From contig JAKSDM010001577.1 in assembly GCA_022360135.1 (NCBI GenBank), forward strand, positions 1 through 9,149: 9,149 bases of DNA. Direction: 5' to 3'. A program made the position numbers and the translations under genes. Numbering within the stretch: position 1 is the stretch's first letter; each line of letters begins with the position of its first letter. The notes beneath the pieces were generated by a model. The model ran no database searches and was not told the DNA's origin. It saw nothing but the letters and a program-made list of their open reading frames with translations. Origin of the DNA: Pseudanabaenales cyanobacterium (GTDB lineage: Bacteria > Cyanobacteriota > Cyanobacteriia > Phormidesmidales > Phormidesmidaceae). Positions 1 to 6,401 of the stretch are shown here, piece by piece.

Positions 1-434
1 ATTTCTGCAAAGGTTGTCACGTTGGCCAGACGCTCTAACATGAAATGGGTCAGCTTATCTGACAACTGGGCGGCTTCAGCGATTTTCGCCTGAGTCACTT
101 GCTCGGTTTCTGTGTTCTTGGCTAAAAGATACGCCATTCCACCGACAGCGAGTACAGGCAGTACACTAATCGCCAGGGCCAGAGCAGTTGCCTTGGTTCT
201 CAGACTCAAACCCTGAGAACGTTGGATAGGACGACTCCACGAAGCTAACGATAAGGCCTGGGATAAATTGGCGGCGGGAAGTGGATTGGGGCTAGGGAAC
301 ACCCACTTTTGCGCGGCAATCTGATGGCGGTTGTCTGGCTCGGAATAGGCTGATGGATCCTGCAGGTCTTTATCATTGATGACCTTGCTGCTATGGATAA
401 GTTTCAGGTCATTTCGCTGAAGTTGCTTTGTCAT
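1..434 (-). CDS. Methyl-accepting chemotaxis protein, second receptor (N-terminal part only)
   Basis: This is the first 144 codons of a second chemoreceptor; the gene runs off the left edge of the window. Seen: a polar cytoplasmic N-terminal leader of about 78 residues (starting MTKQLQRND), the basic stretch GLSLRTKA, then a hydrophobic segment at about residues 82-104 (ALALAISVLPVLAVGGMAY), then a helical, Glu/Gln-rich stretch as the chain enters the expected periplasmic sensor. The leader plus a first membrane helix of this kind is usual for large cyanobacterial MCPs that continue as Cache-TM-HAMP-(GAF)-MCP, but no HAMP, GAF or signalling domain is visible here. The ATG at 434 is preceded by AAAGG (443-447) with 8 bases of spacing, and an in-frame stop lies upstream. 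It follows the complete receptor by 81 bases on the same strand, like the pixJ1-pixJ2 pair of tax1 loci. The MCP identity is inferred from the N-terminal pattern and position. Confidence 0.8.
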   Translation of the reverse strand, partial: MTKQLQRNDLKLIHSSKVINDKDLQDPSAYSEPDNRHQIAAQKWVFPSPNPLPAANLSQALSLASWSRPIQRSQGLSLRTKATALALAISVLPVLAVGGMAYLLAKNTETEQVTQAKIAEAAQLSDKLTHFMLERLANVTTFAE

Positions 435-515
435 TAGGCCCGCCTTTGATAATTTGTCTGCGCTTTAACAACCTCCCCTCCTCAGAAAGTATCAGGTTAC
501 AGAAATAAGCAAGGA

Positions 516-3500
516 TTAATTCAACTTGAATTGACCCACATCTTCTTGTAACGCTTGAGCTACCTTGCGGAGACGCCCAAAGGACGACGAGACTTGGCTG
601 GCTTCTGCCGAGGTTTTGGCGGCGATCTCCGCCACCTCTGTCATGGTGCGAGTTACGGTCTCAGAGGCTTGAGACTGCACCGTTGTAGCCTGGGCGATGG
701 CCTCAACCAATTGATTAATCTGGGTGCTCGCCGCCGTAATTTTGTTTAGACTTTGACGCGTTTCATCCACCAGCTTTGTCCCGGCCATGACCTGTTCTGT
801 TCCAGACTCCATGGCGGTCACAACCTCATTGGTTTCGGCCTGAATACCGACCACAAGTTGTTTAATTTCTTCGGTGGCTTCGGCGGATTGTTGAGCCAGT
901 TCTCGCACTTCAGCCGCAACCACGGCGAAACCTCGACCTTCCTGCCCGGCTCGAGACGCCTCGATCGAGGCGTTTAGCGCTAGCATGTTGGTTTGAGCCG
1001 CAAAGCCACTGATCAGATCGACTACCGTGGAAATCTTTTGGGACGACTCGCCGAGGCGCTTCACCTTCTTGGCTGTTTCAGCCACAGTTGACCGAATCAC
1101 CTCAATTCCATCGACCGTTCGATTAATCGCGGCGTCCCCTTCTTTTACCGTCTGAGTCGCTTGTTGAACAAACACTTCCGCCTGTTTAGCATTGTTCGCC
1201 ACGGCTTGAACGGCAGCAGCCATCTCTTCCGCCTGGTTTAGGGCTGCTTTAATTTCCGCAGCTTGTCGAGACGCCTCTGCCGATAACTTTTGGACCGAGG
1301 TTTCGTTGCTAATGGTGGTCTTGTCAACTTGGCTGGCCGCATTCTGCACCTGGGTTACAAGCTTGCGCAAGCTATTCACGGTGGCATTGTAAGAGTCCGC
1401 GATGGTGCCAATTTCATCGGCAGTCACCCTGGCCCGAATCGTCAAGTCTCCTCGACTGATCGGATCAATTTCGCGCAGCAATTGCAACGCTCGCTTTTGC
1501 AGCCCTTCTTTCAACTGCCGTTGTTCTTCCGCCAAGTTTTCCGTTTCCTCCAACAGAATTACTCGGTCAATCACTAATCCCAACTGACCCGCAAGCTGCC
1601 TGAGGAAATTAATTTCCAGTGATTGCGAATCGTACGGGACGGACCAGTGATCGGCGATTAGTAATCCAAACAGCTGCTCTTTGCAGAGAATGGGGGTGGC
1701 CAGATTAGTTTTAACGCCTAAACTTTCCATCAACTGCAGATGTTCAGGGTTAACCTCGGCGGAAAAAACATCTTGGTTGGGAAAAACCCGCCCTTCTTGA
1801 TAAGCGTCACGCAGATCTTCTGAGATCGAGGGGAGTTCGGTTTTGCCGTTAAGGGAGTCGGACCAATTGGCTGTAACCGATTCCGCCATTATGTGACCGC
1901 TCCCGTCTGGATTAAATCGATAAAGGAGTATTCGATCCGCCTTGAGGATTTCTCGGGCTCCCTCCATGGCGCTGGTGAAGATAAATTCCAAATCTTTCAG
2001 ATTGATTGCCCGAGACCCGGTAATTTCCGCCAATAGGTTGGCCTTTTCAGCCTGAGTGATCTGTTCCTGTAGAAAAGTCTTAACCCGCGTCACCAGGTTG
2101 TTAAAAGTCCGAGCTAGGGTTTGTGTTTCGGTGGTGCCCTGAGGAGTGGCTGTGATATTCAGATTTCCTGAGGAAACCTGTTCAGCGGCGTCAGAGAGCT
2201 CCTTCAAAGGAGAAGATAATTGATTGGCTAACCAGAGCGCTGCTAATACCGCCAACCCTGCCAGAGGCAAGGCAATAAGAGAAAAAATGAAGGCCAGGTT
2301 GCGGCTTGCAGATTGGATTTCCGCCGTATCAGCCAACGAGATTGCAACCCAATCAAGGTTAGGCAGGGTAACCAGGTTATACCGCTTACCTTGGTAGTTG
2401 AATGAAGCATTCAAGACCTGTTCTCCGGTGGCGTGTTCGATCGGAGTCACCTTTAATGCCTGGAATGAATACTCGATTTTGCTCCCCTTCAACACTTGTT
2501 CTAGGCTTAGACCCAGGTCTTGGGTCGCTTGAACCAGCTCTGTAATTGCTTGTTGGATAGCTTCACCCCCCAAAATCTCTTGCGTATTAATCGGCCCCTC
2601 AGCGGTGATGGTATTGACCACTGTACTTGAGCTAACATCCACCAACTGCAATTTCTCGGAGCTAATAAATTCCACATTCTCCAATAGGCGGATGAGTTGA
2701 TCAAATTTGGCCGCTGGCAGGACAGCTTGAATCAAGCCCAGAAATTCCCCCGAGATGGGATCCAAGATTGCCTGAAGAAAATCAACTCCAAAGGTATTGG
2801 CTGATTGATCGATTTCTGGATCTGAGATCCATTGAGTGTTGGCTTTACCGTTTTGCCACCATTCTTCATCACTCTGGACAAAGTCGCTGGTTTTACCGCT
2901 ATAGGCGATCACAAAACCGTGGCGCTCTGTGACGTGCATTTCAGCCAATCCTTCACTCTCAACGGTTTGGATCAGGTAATTGTTGAGAATTGGATTGACC
3001 TCAATCAGATGGGTGTCATTAAAACGCTCTTCCAGCTCTTCTATTGGCGCTTTGTCAAGTCCCTCAGTTTCAGCCTTTTGGGCGCTGGTGCGAACGGCGT
3101 TAATGATTAGAGGATTGTTGGCTAGAGTACGCGGAATTCGTTTCCCATCCTCTACCAGTTGGCTGGCCGCCTCGCTCGCTAACAGCGCTCGGTCACGTAA
3201 CTGACTCTCAATTTGTTGCTGAGCGTTGCGGCCCACGATTGTGTAACTGACAAAACTGGCGATCGCCAGTGGGGTCAAGGCTAGCGGTAGAAATATCCTC
3301 AATAGCTGTTGGCGTAAAGGGATACTGGAATGCCTGAGTTGGTCTTGATCGACCGGGATATCAAATAACTCAAGCGTCTGAGGTTGGAGAATCTTATTGT
3401 TATTGAAGCGGTTTTGAATACGCGGGAAAGGGGAAGCATTGGTCACCAGAATTTGGTCTTCAACCTTAATCCTTTTAGGGGATGAAACCGAACTATTTGC

Positions 3501-3542
3501 CTTAGTATTTTTGGGGGTGGTCTTGGAAGGGAGATGAGTCAT
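516..3542 (-). CDS. Methyl-accepting chemotaxis protein: Cache sensor, HAMP, GAF, HAMP, MCP signalling domain (PixJ/PilJ-like)
   Basis: A 1008-residue transmembrane chemoreceptor that should pass a periplasmic and a cytoplasmic signal to a CheW-CheA complex. Order seen: cytoplasmic leader (1-79); TM1 (about 80-104); periplasmic region of about 310 residues, probably double Cache (about 105-416); TM2 (about 417-439); HAMP (about 440-493); GAF (about 516-663, with RILLYRFNPDGSGH typical of phytochrome/CBCR-like GAFs); a second HAMP (about 683-737); and the MCP coiled coil (about 751-1001). The hairpin tip is plain at about 845-876 (AAQTNMLALNASIEASRAG, then EGRGFAVVAAEVR). The GAF reads IADHWSVP where bilin-binding CBCRs have a HQCS-like motif, so the chromophore Cys is Trp (about residue 633). 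The only Cys in the protein is in PILCKEQ (about 620). I chose ATG 3542 (MTHLPSKTT), with GAGGA 13 bases upstream; the frame stays open to a GTG at 3629 that has no ribosome site and adds 29 unlikely residues. No C-terminal methyltransferase tether pentapeptide is seen. Confidence 0.95.
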   Translation of the reverse strand: MTHLPSKTTPKNTKANSSVSSPKRIKVEDQILVTNASPFPRIQNRFNNNKILQPQTLELFDIPVDQDQLRHSSIPLRQQLLRIFLPLALTPLAIASFVSYTIVGRNAQQQIESQLRDRALLASEAASQLVEDGKRIPRTLANNPLIINAVRTSAQKAETEGLDKAPIEELEERFNDTHLIEVNPILNNYLIQTVESEGLAEMHVTERHGFVIAYSGKTSDFVQSDEEWWQNGKANTQWISDPEIDQSANTFGVDFLQAILDPISGEFLGLIQAVLPAAKFDQLIRLLENVEFISSEKLQLVDVSSSTVVNTITAEGPINTQEILGGEAIQQAITELVQATQDLGLSLEQVLKGSKIEYSFQALKVTPIEHATGEQVLNASFNYQGKRYNLVTLPNLDWVAISLADTAEIQSASRNLAFIFSLIALPLAGLAVLAALWLANQLSSPLKELSDAAEQVSSGNLNITATPQGTTETQTLARTFNNLVTRVKTFLQEQITQAEKANLLAEITGSRAINLKDLEFIFTSAMEGAREILKADRILLYRFNPDGSGHIMAESVTANWSDSLNGKTELPSISEDLRDAYQEGRVFPNQDVFSAEVNPEHLQLMESLGVKTNLATPILCKEQLFGLLIADHWSVPYDSQSLEINFLRQLAGQLGLVIDRVILLEETENLAEEQRQLKEGLQKRALQLLREIDPISRGDLTIRARVTADEIGTIADSYNATVNSLRKLVTQVQNAASQVDKTTISNETSVQKLSAEASRQAAEIKAALNQAEEMAAAVQAVANNAKQAEVFVQQATQTVKEGDAAINRTVDGIEVIRSTVAETAKKVKRLGESSQKISTVVDLISGFAAQTNMLALNASIEASRAGQEGRGFAVVAAEVRELAQQSAEATEEIKQLVVGIQAETNEVVTAMESGTEQVMAGTKLVDETRQSLNKITAASTQINQLVEAIAQATTVQSQASETVTRTMTEVAEIAAKTSAEASQVSSSFGRLRKVAQALQEDVGQFKLN

Positions 3543-3642
3543 AGAACAAGGCTTGTCCTCAAAAATAGGAGTTTCAAAACACGCTAGAGAGTCAGGAAAA
3601 TGAAGGTGAAGTATGACCAAGGACATCACCGAGAAGGAGAGC

Positions 3643-3660
3643 TGTCGAAAAAAATCGACA
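3643..3660 (-). repeat. Inverted repeat in the receptor gene's upstream region
   Basis: Arms TGTCGA and TCGACA are a perfect 6-bp inverted repeat around an A6 (plus strand) or T6 (minus strand) spacer, about 100 bases before the receptor's ATG at 3542. It could be a small hairpin in the 5' untranslated RNA or a site for a dimeric regulator. The stem is short and no function can be assigned. Confidence 0.35.
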
Positions 3661-3716
3661 TCCCAGTCAATCTGGATCAGAAACGATTAATTCAATCCCC
3701 GTTCCTAGTTATGGCC

Positions 3717-3724
3717 GCGATCGC
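3717..3724. repeat. HIP1 octamer GCGATCGC
   Basis: Exact GCGATCGC, the highly iterated palindrome of many cyanobacterial genomes, lying in the spacer upstream of the receptor gene. A second exact copy is at 3259-3266 inside the receptor gene, where it is the core of the 16-base palindrome ACTGGCGATCGCCAGT (3255-3270). Their value here is taxonomic: they support a cyanobacterial origin. Confidence 0.85.
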
Positions 3725-4243
3725 ACTATGAAAGCTAAAGCAGATCTGCTCTGCACCCTAAGCAATCCAACACAATTGATGAGAAACACCTGAACTTGTC
3801 GTCCTGCTATTAAGCCAGCACAATCAAAAATACAGCACCCCCGATAGATTAAACCCGGATAAATCAATGCATTGTTAGCAGATAGGCGATTGACTCCTCC
3901 AGCTGTGAGTCAAGTAAAATAGTTGGCGACAGAAATAGGAATCCATACCATATGAGTTTTGAATGTAGAATAGCCATCTTGAACGACTTATTTGGGACAG
4001 ACGAGATATCTACCCCAAATCAACATTCATAAATTACACAAAACCACTATAGCTATCCTATACCACTCATTAAGCTGGCTCGATCAAAAGCACCAAAGAA
4101 TACAAAATTTTTAATAAAAAAGCCTATAATTAATCTGAAGATAATTACATAAACTAAACATTACAAAAACTATAGTGCAAAAACGAAACTTCTGCTAGGA
4201 TTTGGTTGAAATTAACCAAATTCTCAAATGGTTTAAAGATTTT

Positions 4244-4272
4244 TTTATGCTTTTAGAAAAATTATAGGTCAA
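4244..4272 (-). promoter_or_regulatory. Possible minus-strand promoter upstream of the receptor
   Basis: On the minus strand TTGACC (4272-4267) resembles a -35 box and lies 17 bases from CATAAA (4249-4244), a fair -10. An exact TATAAT (4266-4261) directly abuts the TTGACC and could serve as an alternative -10. Transcription from here would cross about 700 bases of AT-rich spacer before the receptor's start at 3542. In AT-rich DNA such matches arise easily by chance. Confidence 0.25.
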
Positions 4273-4375
4273 CAGCTAGATTCCCAATCTCTATTAAAGA
4301 ATGAAAGCCATGCCATGCCCGATGTTTATTCTTCTGCAAAGGAAAGGAAGTTATTGTTATTACATCTAACTGATT

Positions 4376-4405
4376 TGCTTAGAGGAAATATGCTTAGAGG
4401 AAATA
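4376..4405. repeat. Perfect 15-base tandem duplication
   Basis: TGCTTAGAGGAAATA occurs twice in immediate succession (4376-4390 and 4391-4405) with no mismatch, followed by TATATATT-like sequence. It lies in the spacer downstream of the transporter gene, just past the terminator hairpin. An exact duplication in non-coding DNA suggests a recent slippage or repair event. No function is evident. Confidence 0.9.
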
Positions 4406-4433
4406 TATATTTTGTATCATAAATTACGTGTTG

Positions 4434-4479
4434 AAAAACTCAGAGATCGATAACAATCCTAATTGGGATTGCTATCGAT
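4434..4479 (-). terminator. Rho-independent-type terminator of the transporter gene
   Basis: Arms 4446-4459 (ATCGATAACAATCC) and 4466-4479 (GGATTGCTATCGAT) form a 14-bp stem with a 6-base loop. The one imperfect position (4453 with 4472) is an A-C mismatch in plus-strand RNA but a U-G wobble pair in minus-strand RNA, so the structure is complete only in a transcript of the minus strand. In that direction the stem is followed after seven bases by T5 (4438-4434). It begins about 46 bases after the transporter's stop codon. The stem is unusually long for a simple terminator and the T-tract is a little distant. Confidence 0.65.
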
Positions 4480-4525
4480 AAAATCACAAGGTTTTCACCT
4501 TTAATAATTAGGTTCAATTTGAACA

Positions 4526-5383
4526 CTACCGACTGATTAGAGCTTTTATGACCATGGACAAGGCCATAAGTAGCAGCAAACTCCGAAAAAGCAGATTGAC
4601 CAATGAATCAGGCAGCTTAGGTAAGAGTCGGGCGCCTAGTTGTGCGCCAAGCAGCCCTCCAATACCTAAATAGATGCCCGCTTGCCAAAGGACATTACCA
4701 GATACAGCCTGGTGCGCCAACGCCCATACTGAAATCAAACTTACAGCCCCCAAGCTGGTGCGAACAGCGTTTTTGATAGTCTCTCCGAGAAATAGCATTT
4801 GTAGCGGCACCATAACAATGCCGCCGCCTACCCCAAAAACCCCTGCCAGCAATCCTGCCAGAACCCCGATCGCCTGGATCTGAAAGATCCAAACTCTGTG
4901 AGGTATGGCGGTAGACAGCACTTCACTTTTCAAGGTTGAGGAATCACGATTGCCCGAAGCAACACCCGGTATGGCGAAAATGGGCTGAGGCGCTGATCTT
5001 TTTAGCGTATGCTTAAGACGGATTAGAAAAATAGCGCTAATTTGTAAAGCAGCGAAACTTACCAACAACCATGTTGCCGGTATGTGATTCGAAATCCAAA
5101 CACCGACTTCACTCATTAGCATTGCTGGGGGCGTTAGCAAGGTCACCCGCTCTACATTGAGCTGCTTCATGCGCCAGTTCTGAAATGTCCCCGAGGTTGA
5201 ACTGAGAAAAATTCCAGCTAGACTGGTCGCCACGGCCTCTAAGGGAGTGGCCCCCCACAGCGTTAGAACTGGCACCATTAATAGGCCGCCGCCAATGCCG
5301 AGTAACGTCGCCAACAGACCGACAATAATTCCGATTAAGGATAGACCCATATATTCAGGGGTCAAGAATTCAGCAGGATTCAA
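4526..5383 (-). CDS. TauE/SafE (TSUP) family membrane transporter
   Basis: A 285-residue integral membrane protein of the sulfite exporter TauE/SafE family, whose members move small anions such as sulfite, sulfoacetate or related organosulfur compounds across the inner membrane; the substrate here cannot be read from sequence. Seen: the family's two homologous halves, each opening with a Gly-rich helix: LLATLLGIGGGLLMVPVL (about 23-40) followed by AVATSL, and LLAGVFGVGGGIVMVPLQ (about 178-195) followed by AVRTSL. About eight hydrophobic segments fit the family length of 250-300. A polar loop (about 125-165) links the halves. The start is uncertain: TTG 5383 is the first start codon after an upstream in-frame stop, with GAGG 13 bases before it; ATG 5350 (YMGLSLIG) would remove 11 residues and no membrane helix, but has no clear ribosome site. 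It starts 77 bases after the VOC gene and may be cotranscribed with it. Confidence 0.9.
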   Translation of the reverse strand: MNPAEFLTPEYMGLSLIGIIVGLLATLLGIGGGLLMVPVLTLWGATPLEAVATSLAGIFLSSTSGTFQNWRMKQLNVERVTLLTPPAMLMSEVGVWISNHIPATWLLVSFAALQISAIFLIRLKHTLKRSAPQPIFAIPGVASGNRDSSTLKSEVLSTAIPHRVWIFQIQAIGVLAGLLAGVFGVGGGIVMVPLQMLFLGETIKNAVRTSLGAVSLISVWALAHQAVSGNVLWQAGIYLGIGGLLGAQLGARLLPKLPDSLVNLLFRSLLLLMALSMVIKALISR

Positions 5384-5460
5384 AACAACAGATTCGCCTC
5401 AAACAATCCACATCCTTTATATTCAATTCCACACCCCAAAATACAGATCTAATTTGATCG

Positions 5461-5904
5461 CTATGCCCAGGTGTTTTCAGGAGTTTGAGTAAAGGATTTA
5501 AATTCAATCCCGTGTCCTGAAGGATCCTCAATGAACATGACATGTTGTTCGTGTTTTGTACCGATAAAGCGAGTGTGAGGATGGAGAAGAAATTGGATTC
5601 CATGCTCAATTAAACGCTTTCTCACCATTTCGAACTCTTCATACGTCAATGCAGCCCCAAAATGAGGAACAGGGACAATTTCGGCATCGACTTCCCGTTG
5701 AATCTTCTTGGCATTAAACCCAGGAAAATGATGGCAGGTCAGTTGGCAGCCGTAGAAGTTGAAATGGGCTGATAACTTTGAAGTACGCCGTTCTTCGAGA
5801 CCCAGAATCTTACTGTAAAAATTACGAGTTTTTTCCAAATCATTGACGCACATTGAAAGATGAAATGGCTTAACAGTTGTAGTTGTCAGAGTTAGGGAAG
5901 TCAT
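5461..5904 (-). CDS. VOC family (glyoxalase/bleomycin-resistance fold) protein
   Basis: A 147-residue metal-dependent vicinal-oxygen-chelate protein: a single polypeptide with two beta-alpha-beta-beta-beta modules, usually acting as a dimer in the cytosol. Seen: module one starts at KPFHLSMCVNDLEKTRNFY (about 12-30) and ends near CQLTCHHFPGF; module two starts at VPVPHFGAALTYEEF (about 77-91) and ends with FIEDPSGHGIEFKSF (about 124-138). Candidate metal ligands are His15, His81 and Glu134, in the places expected for the fold. This looks more like a generic dioxygenase/isomerase-type VOC protein than a classic glyoxalase I, and the substrate cannot be assigned. ATG 5904 is the only good start (MTSLTLTTTTVKPF); its ribosome site is weak. 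It lies 497 bases after the CheW-like gene and 77 bases before the TauE/SafE transporter, and has no known link to chemotaxis. Confidence 0.9.
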   Translation of the reverse strand: MTSLTLTTTTVKPFHLSMCVNDLEKTRNFYSKILGLEERRTSKLSAHFNFYGCQLTCHHFPGFNAKKIQREVDAEIVPVPHFGAALTYEEFEMVRKRLIEHGIQFLLHPHTRFIGTKHEQHVMFIEDPSGHGIEFKSFTQTPENTWA

Positions 5905-6259
5905 ACGGTACAGTTACTCAAACGCTCCTACGTAAGAGATGAATTCCATCGAATATATCATCAACTTTTCTATAAATAGAACTAATATATGCATGCTGTT
6001 GAAACAGGCCTCAAGCTAAAGTCAAAAGCCTTGGTATACTATAGGACAAACATTGCTCACCAATCTAATTCAGTGACATTCGAAAATATACTATGGTGTA
6101 GTCCAGACTATGGAGAAATCACTGAAAAGTAGGTTGTCATTTTTTGGCGAAAAGCCTAATTAAAAGCCCATATTTGCTAAGTAATTTATTACAGAACTTG
6201 TAACAAACTCGGGACATTGACATTCTATACTCCTAACTCTGCAGAGCTATTTTTATACA

Positions 6260-6289
6260 CAAAAAAACACCTCATCCAAAAATTGAGGT
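6260..6289 (-). terminator. Probable terminator of the PATAN-REC/CheY/CheW genes
   Basis: On the minus strand ACCTCA (6289-6284) and TGAGGT (6274-6269) form a 6-bp stem with a 9-base loop, followed after one G by T7 (6267-6261). This is a small but well-formed intrinsic terminator, about 112 bases after the stop of the CheW-like gene. It would separate transcription of the regulator genes from that of the VOC gene. Only three of the six pairs are G-C, so termination may be partial. Confidence 0.5.
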
Positions 6290-6337
6290 TAAGATATTAT
6301 GCATAAAAACCCTATAGCAACCCCTAATAAATTATTT

Positions 6338-6368
6338 GCTTGGCGCTATAAGGCTTGGGCGCTATAAG
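6338..6368. repeat. Imperfect 15/16-base tandem duplication
   Basis: GCTTGGCGCTATAAG (6338-6352) is followed directly by GCTTGGGCGCTATAAG (6353-6368), the second copy having one extra G. It lies 34 bases beyond the CheW-like stop codon. This is the second short tandem duplication in the window, and both sit in the spacers that bracket the VOC and transporter genes. Confidence 0.85.
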
Positions 6369-6401
6369 GACAAAAAAGTCCAGTAAACAGTGCGAAATAA
6401 T

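Larger units (their letters stand above)
3543..4525. other. AT-rich intergenic region between the transporter and the receptor
   Basis: A stretch of nearly 1 kb with no convincing gene on either strand. It serves as the 3' flank of the transporter gene and the 5' region of the receptor gene. It holds a HIP1 octamer (3717-3724), a 12-base palindrome AGCAGATCTGCT (3739-3750), a short inverted repeat (3643-3660), a perfect -10 hexamer TATAAT on the plus strand (4125-4130), an inverted repeat at 4197-4224, promoter-like hexamers on the minus strand (4244-4272), a 15-base tandem duplication (4376-4405) and a strong hairpin (4446-4479). The part from about 3950 to 4440 is much richer in A+T than the flanking genes. 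I recognise no transposase, RNA gene or gene remnant. Confidence 0.75.
5905..6401. other. Intergenic region between the CheW-like gene and the VOC gene
   Basis: About 500 AT-rich bases with no convincing gene. It holds a probable terminator for the regulator genes (6261-6289), an imperfect tandem duplication (6338-6368) next to the CheW-like stop codon, a small hairpin GGAC-A6-GTCC (6368-6381 region), and short A/T palindromes near 5970. The VOC gene's promoter should lie between about 5920 and 6050 on the minus strand, but I could not single out convincing -35 and -10 boxes. Confidence 0.7.

Noticed and set aside
956..973. 18-base perfect palindrome ACGCCTCGATCGAGGCGT inside the receptor gene
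   Set aside because: It is fully explained by the codons for the conserved A-S-I-E-A-S of the MCP hairpin tip, where the amino acid order and GC-rich codon choice happen to be symmetrical; a regulatory role is not supported.
555..1587. Several plus-strand open frames opposite the receptor's signalling domain
   Set aside because: They are antisense to a well-supported MCP coding region, overlap one another, and their translations are rich in Arg/Gly/His without domain-like patterns.
3952..4032. Plus-strand 26-codon frame (MSFECRIAILNDL...) with an AGGA 11 bases upstream
   Set aside because: It is short, lies in AT-rich DNA where such frames are expected by chance, has no neighbouring biosynthetic or partner genes, and resembles no peptide family I recognise.
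4674..4892. Open frames on both strands within the transporter gene
   Set aside because: They are shadows of the TauE/SafE gene; the Gly-rich repeats and hydrophobic pattern are present only in the called frame.
5370..5609. Minus-strand frame overlapping the end of the VOC gene and the start of the transporter gene
   Set aside because: It is out of frame with both well-supported genes and shows no recognisable domain.
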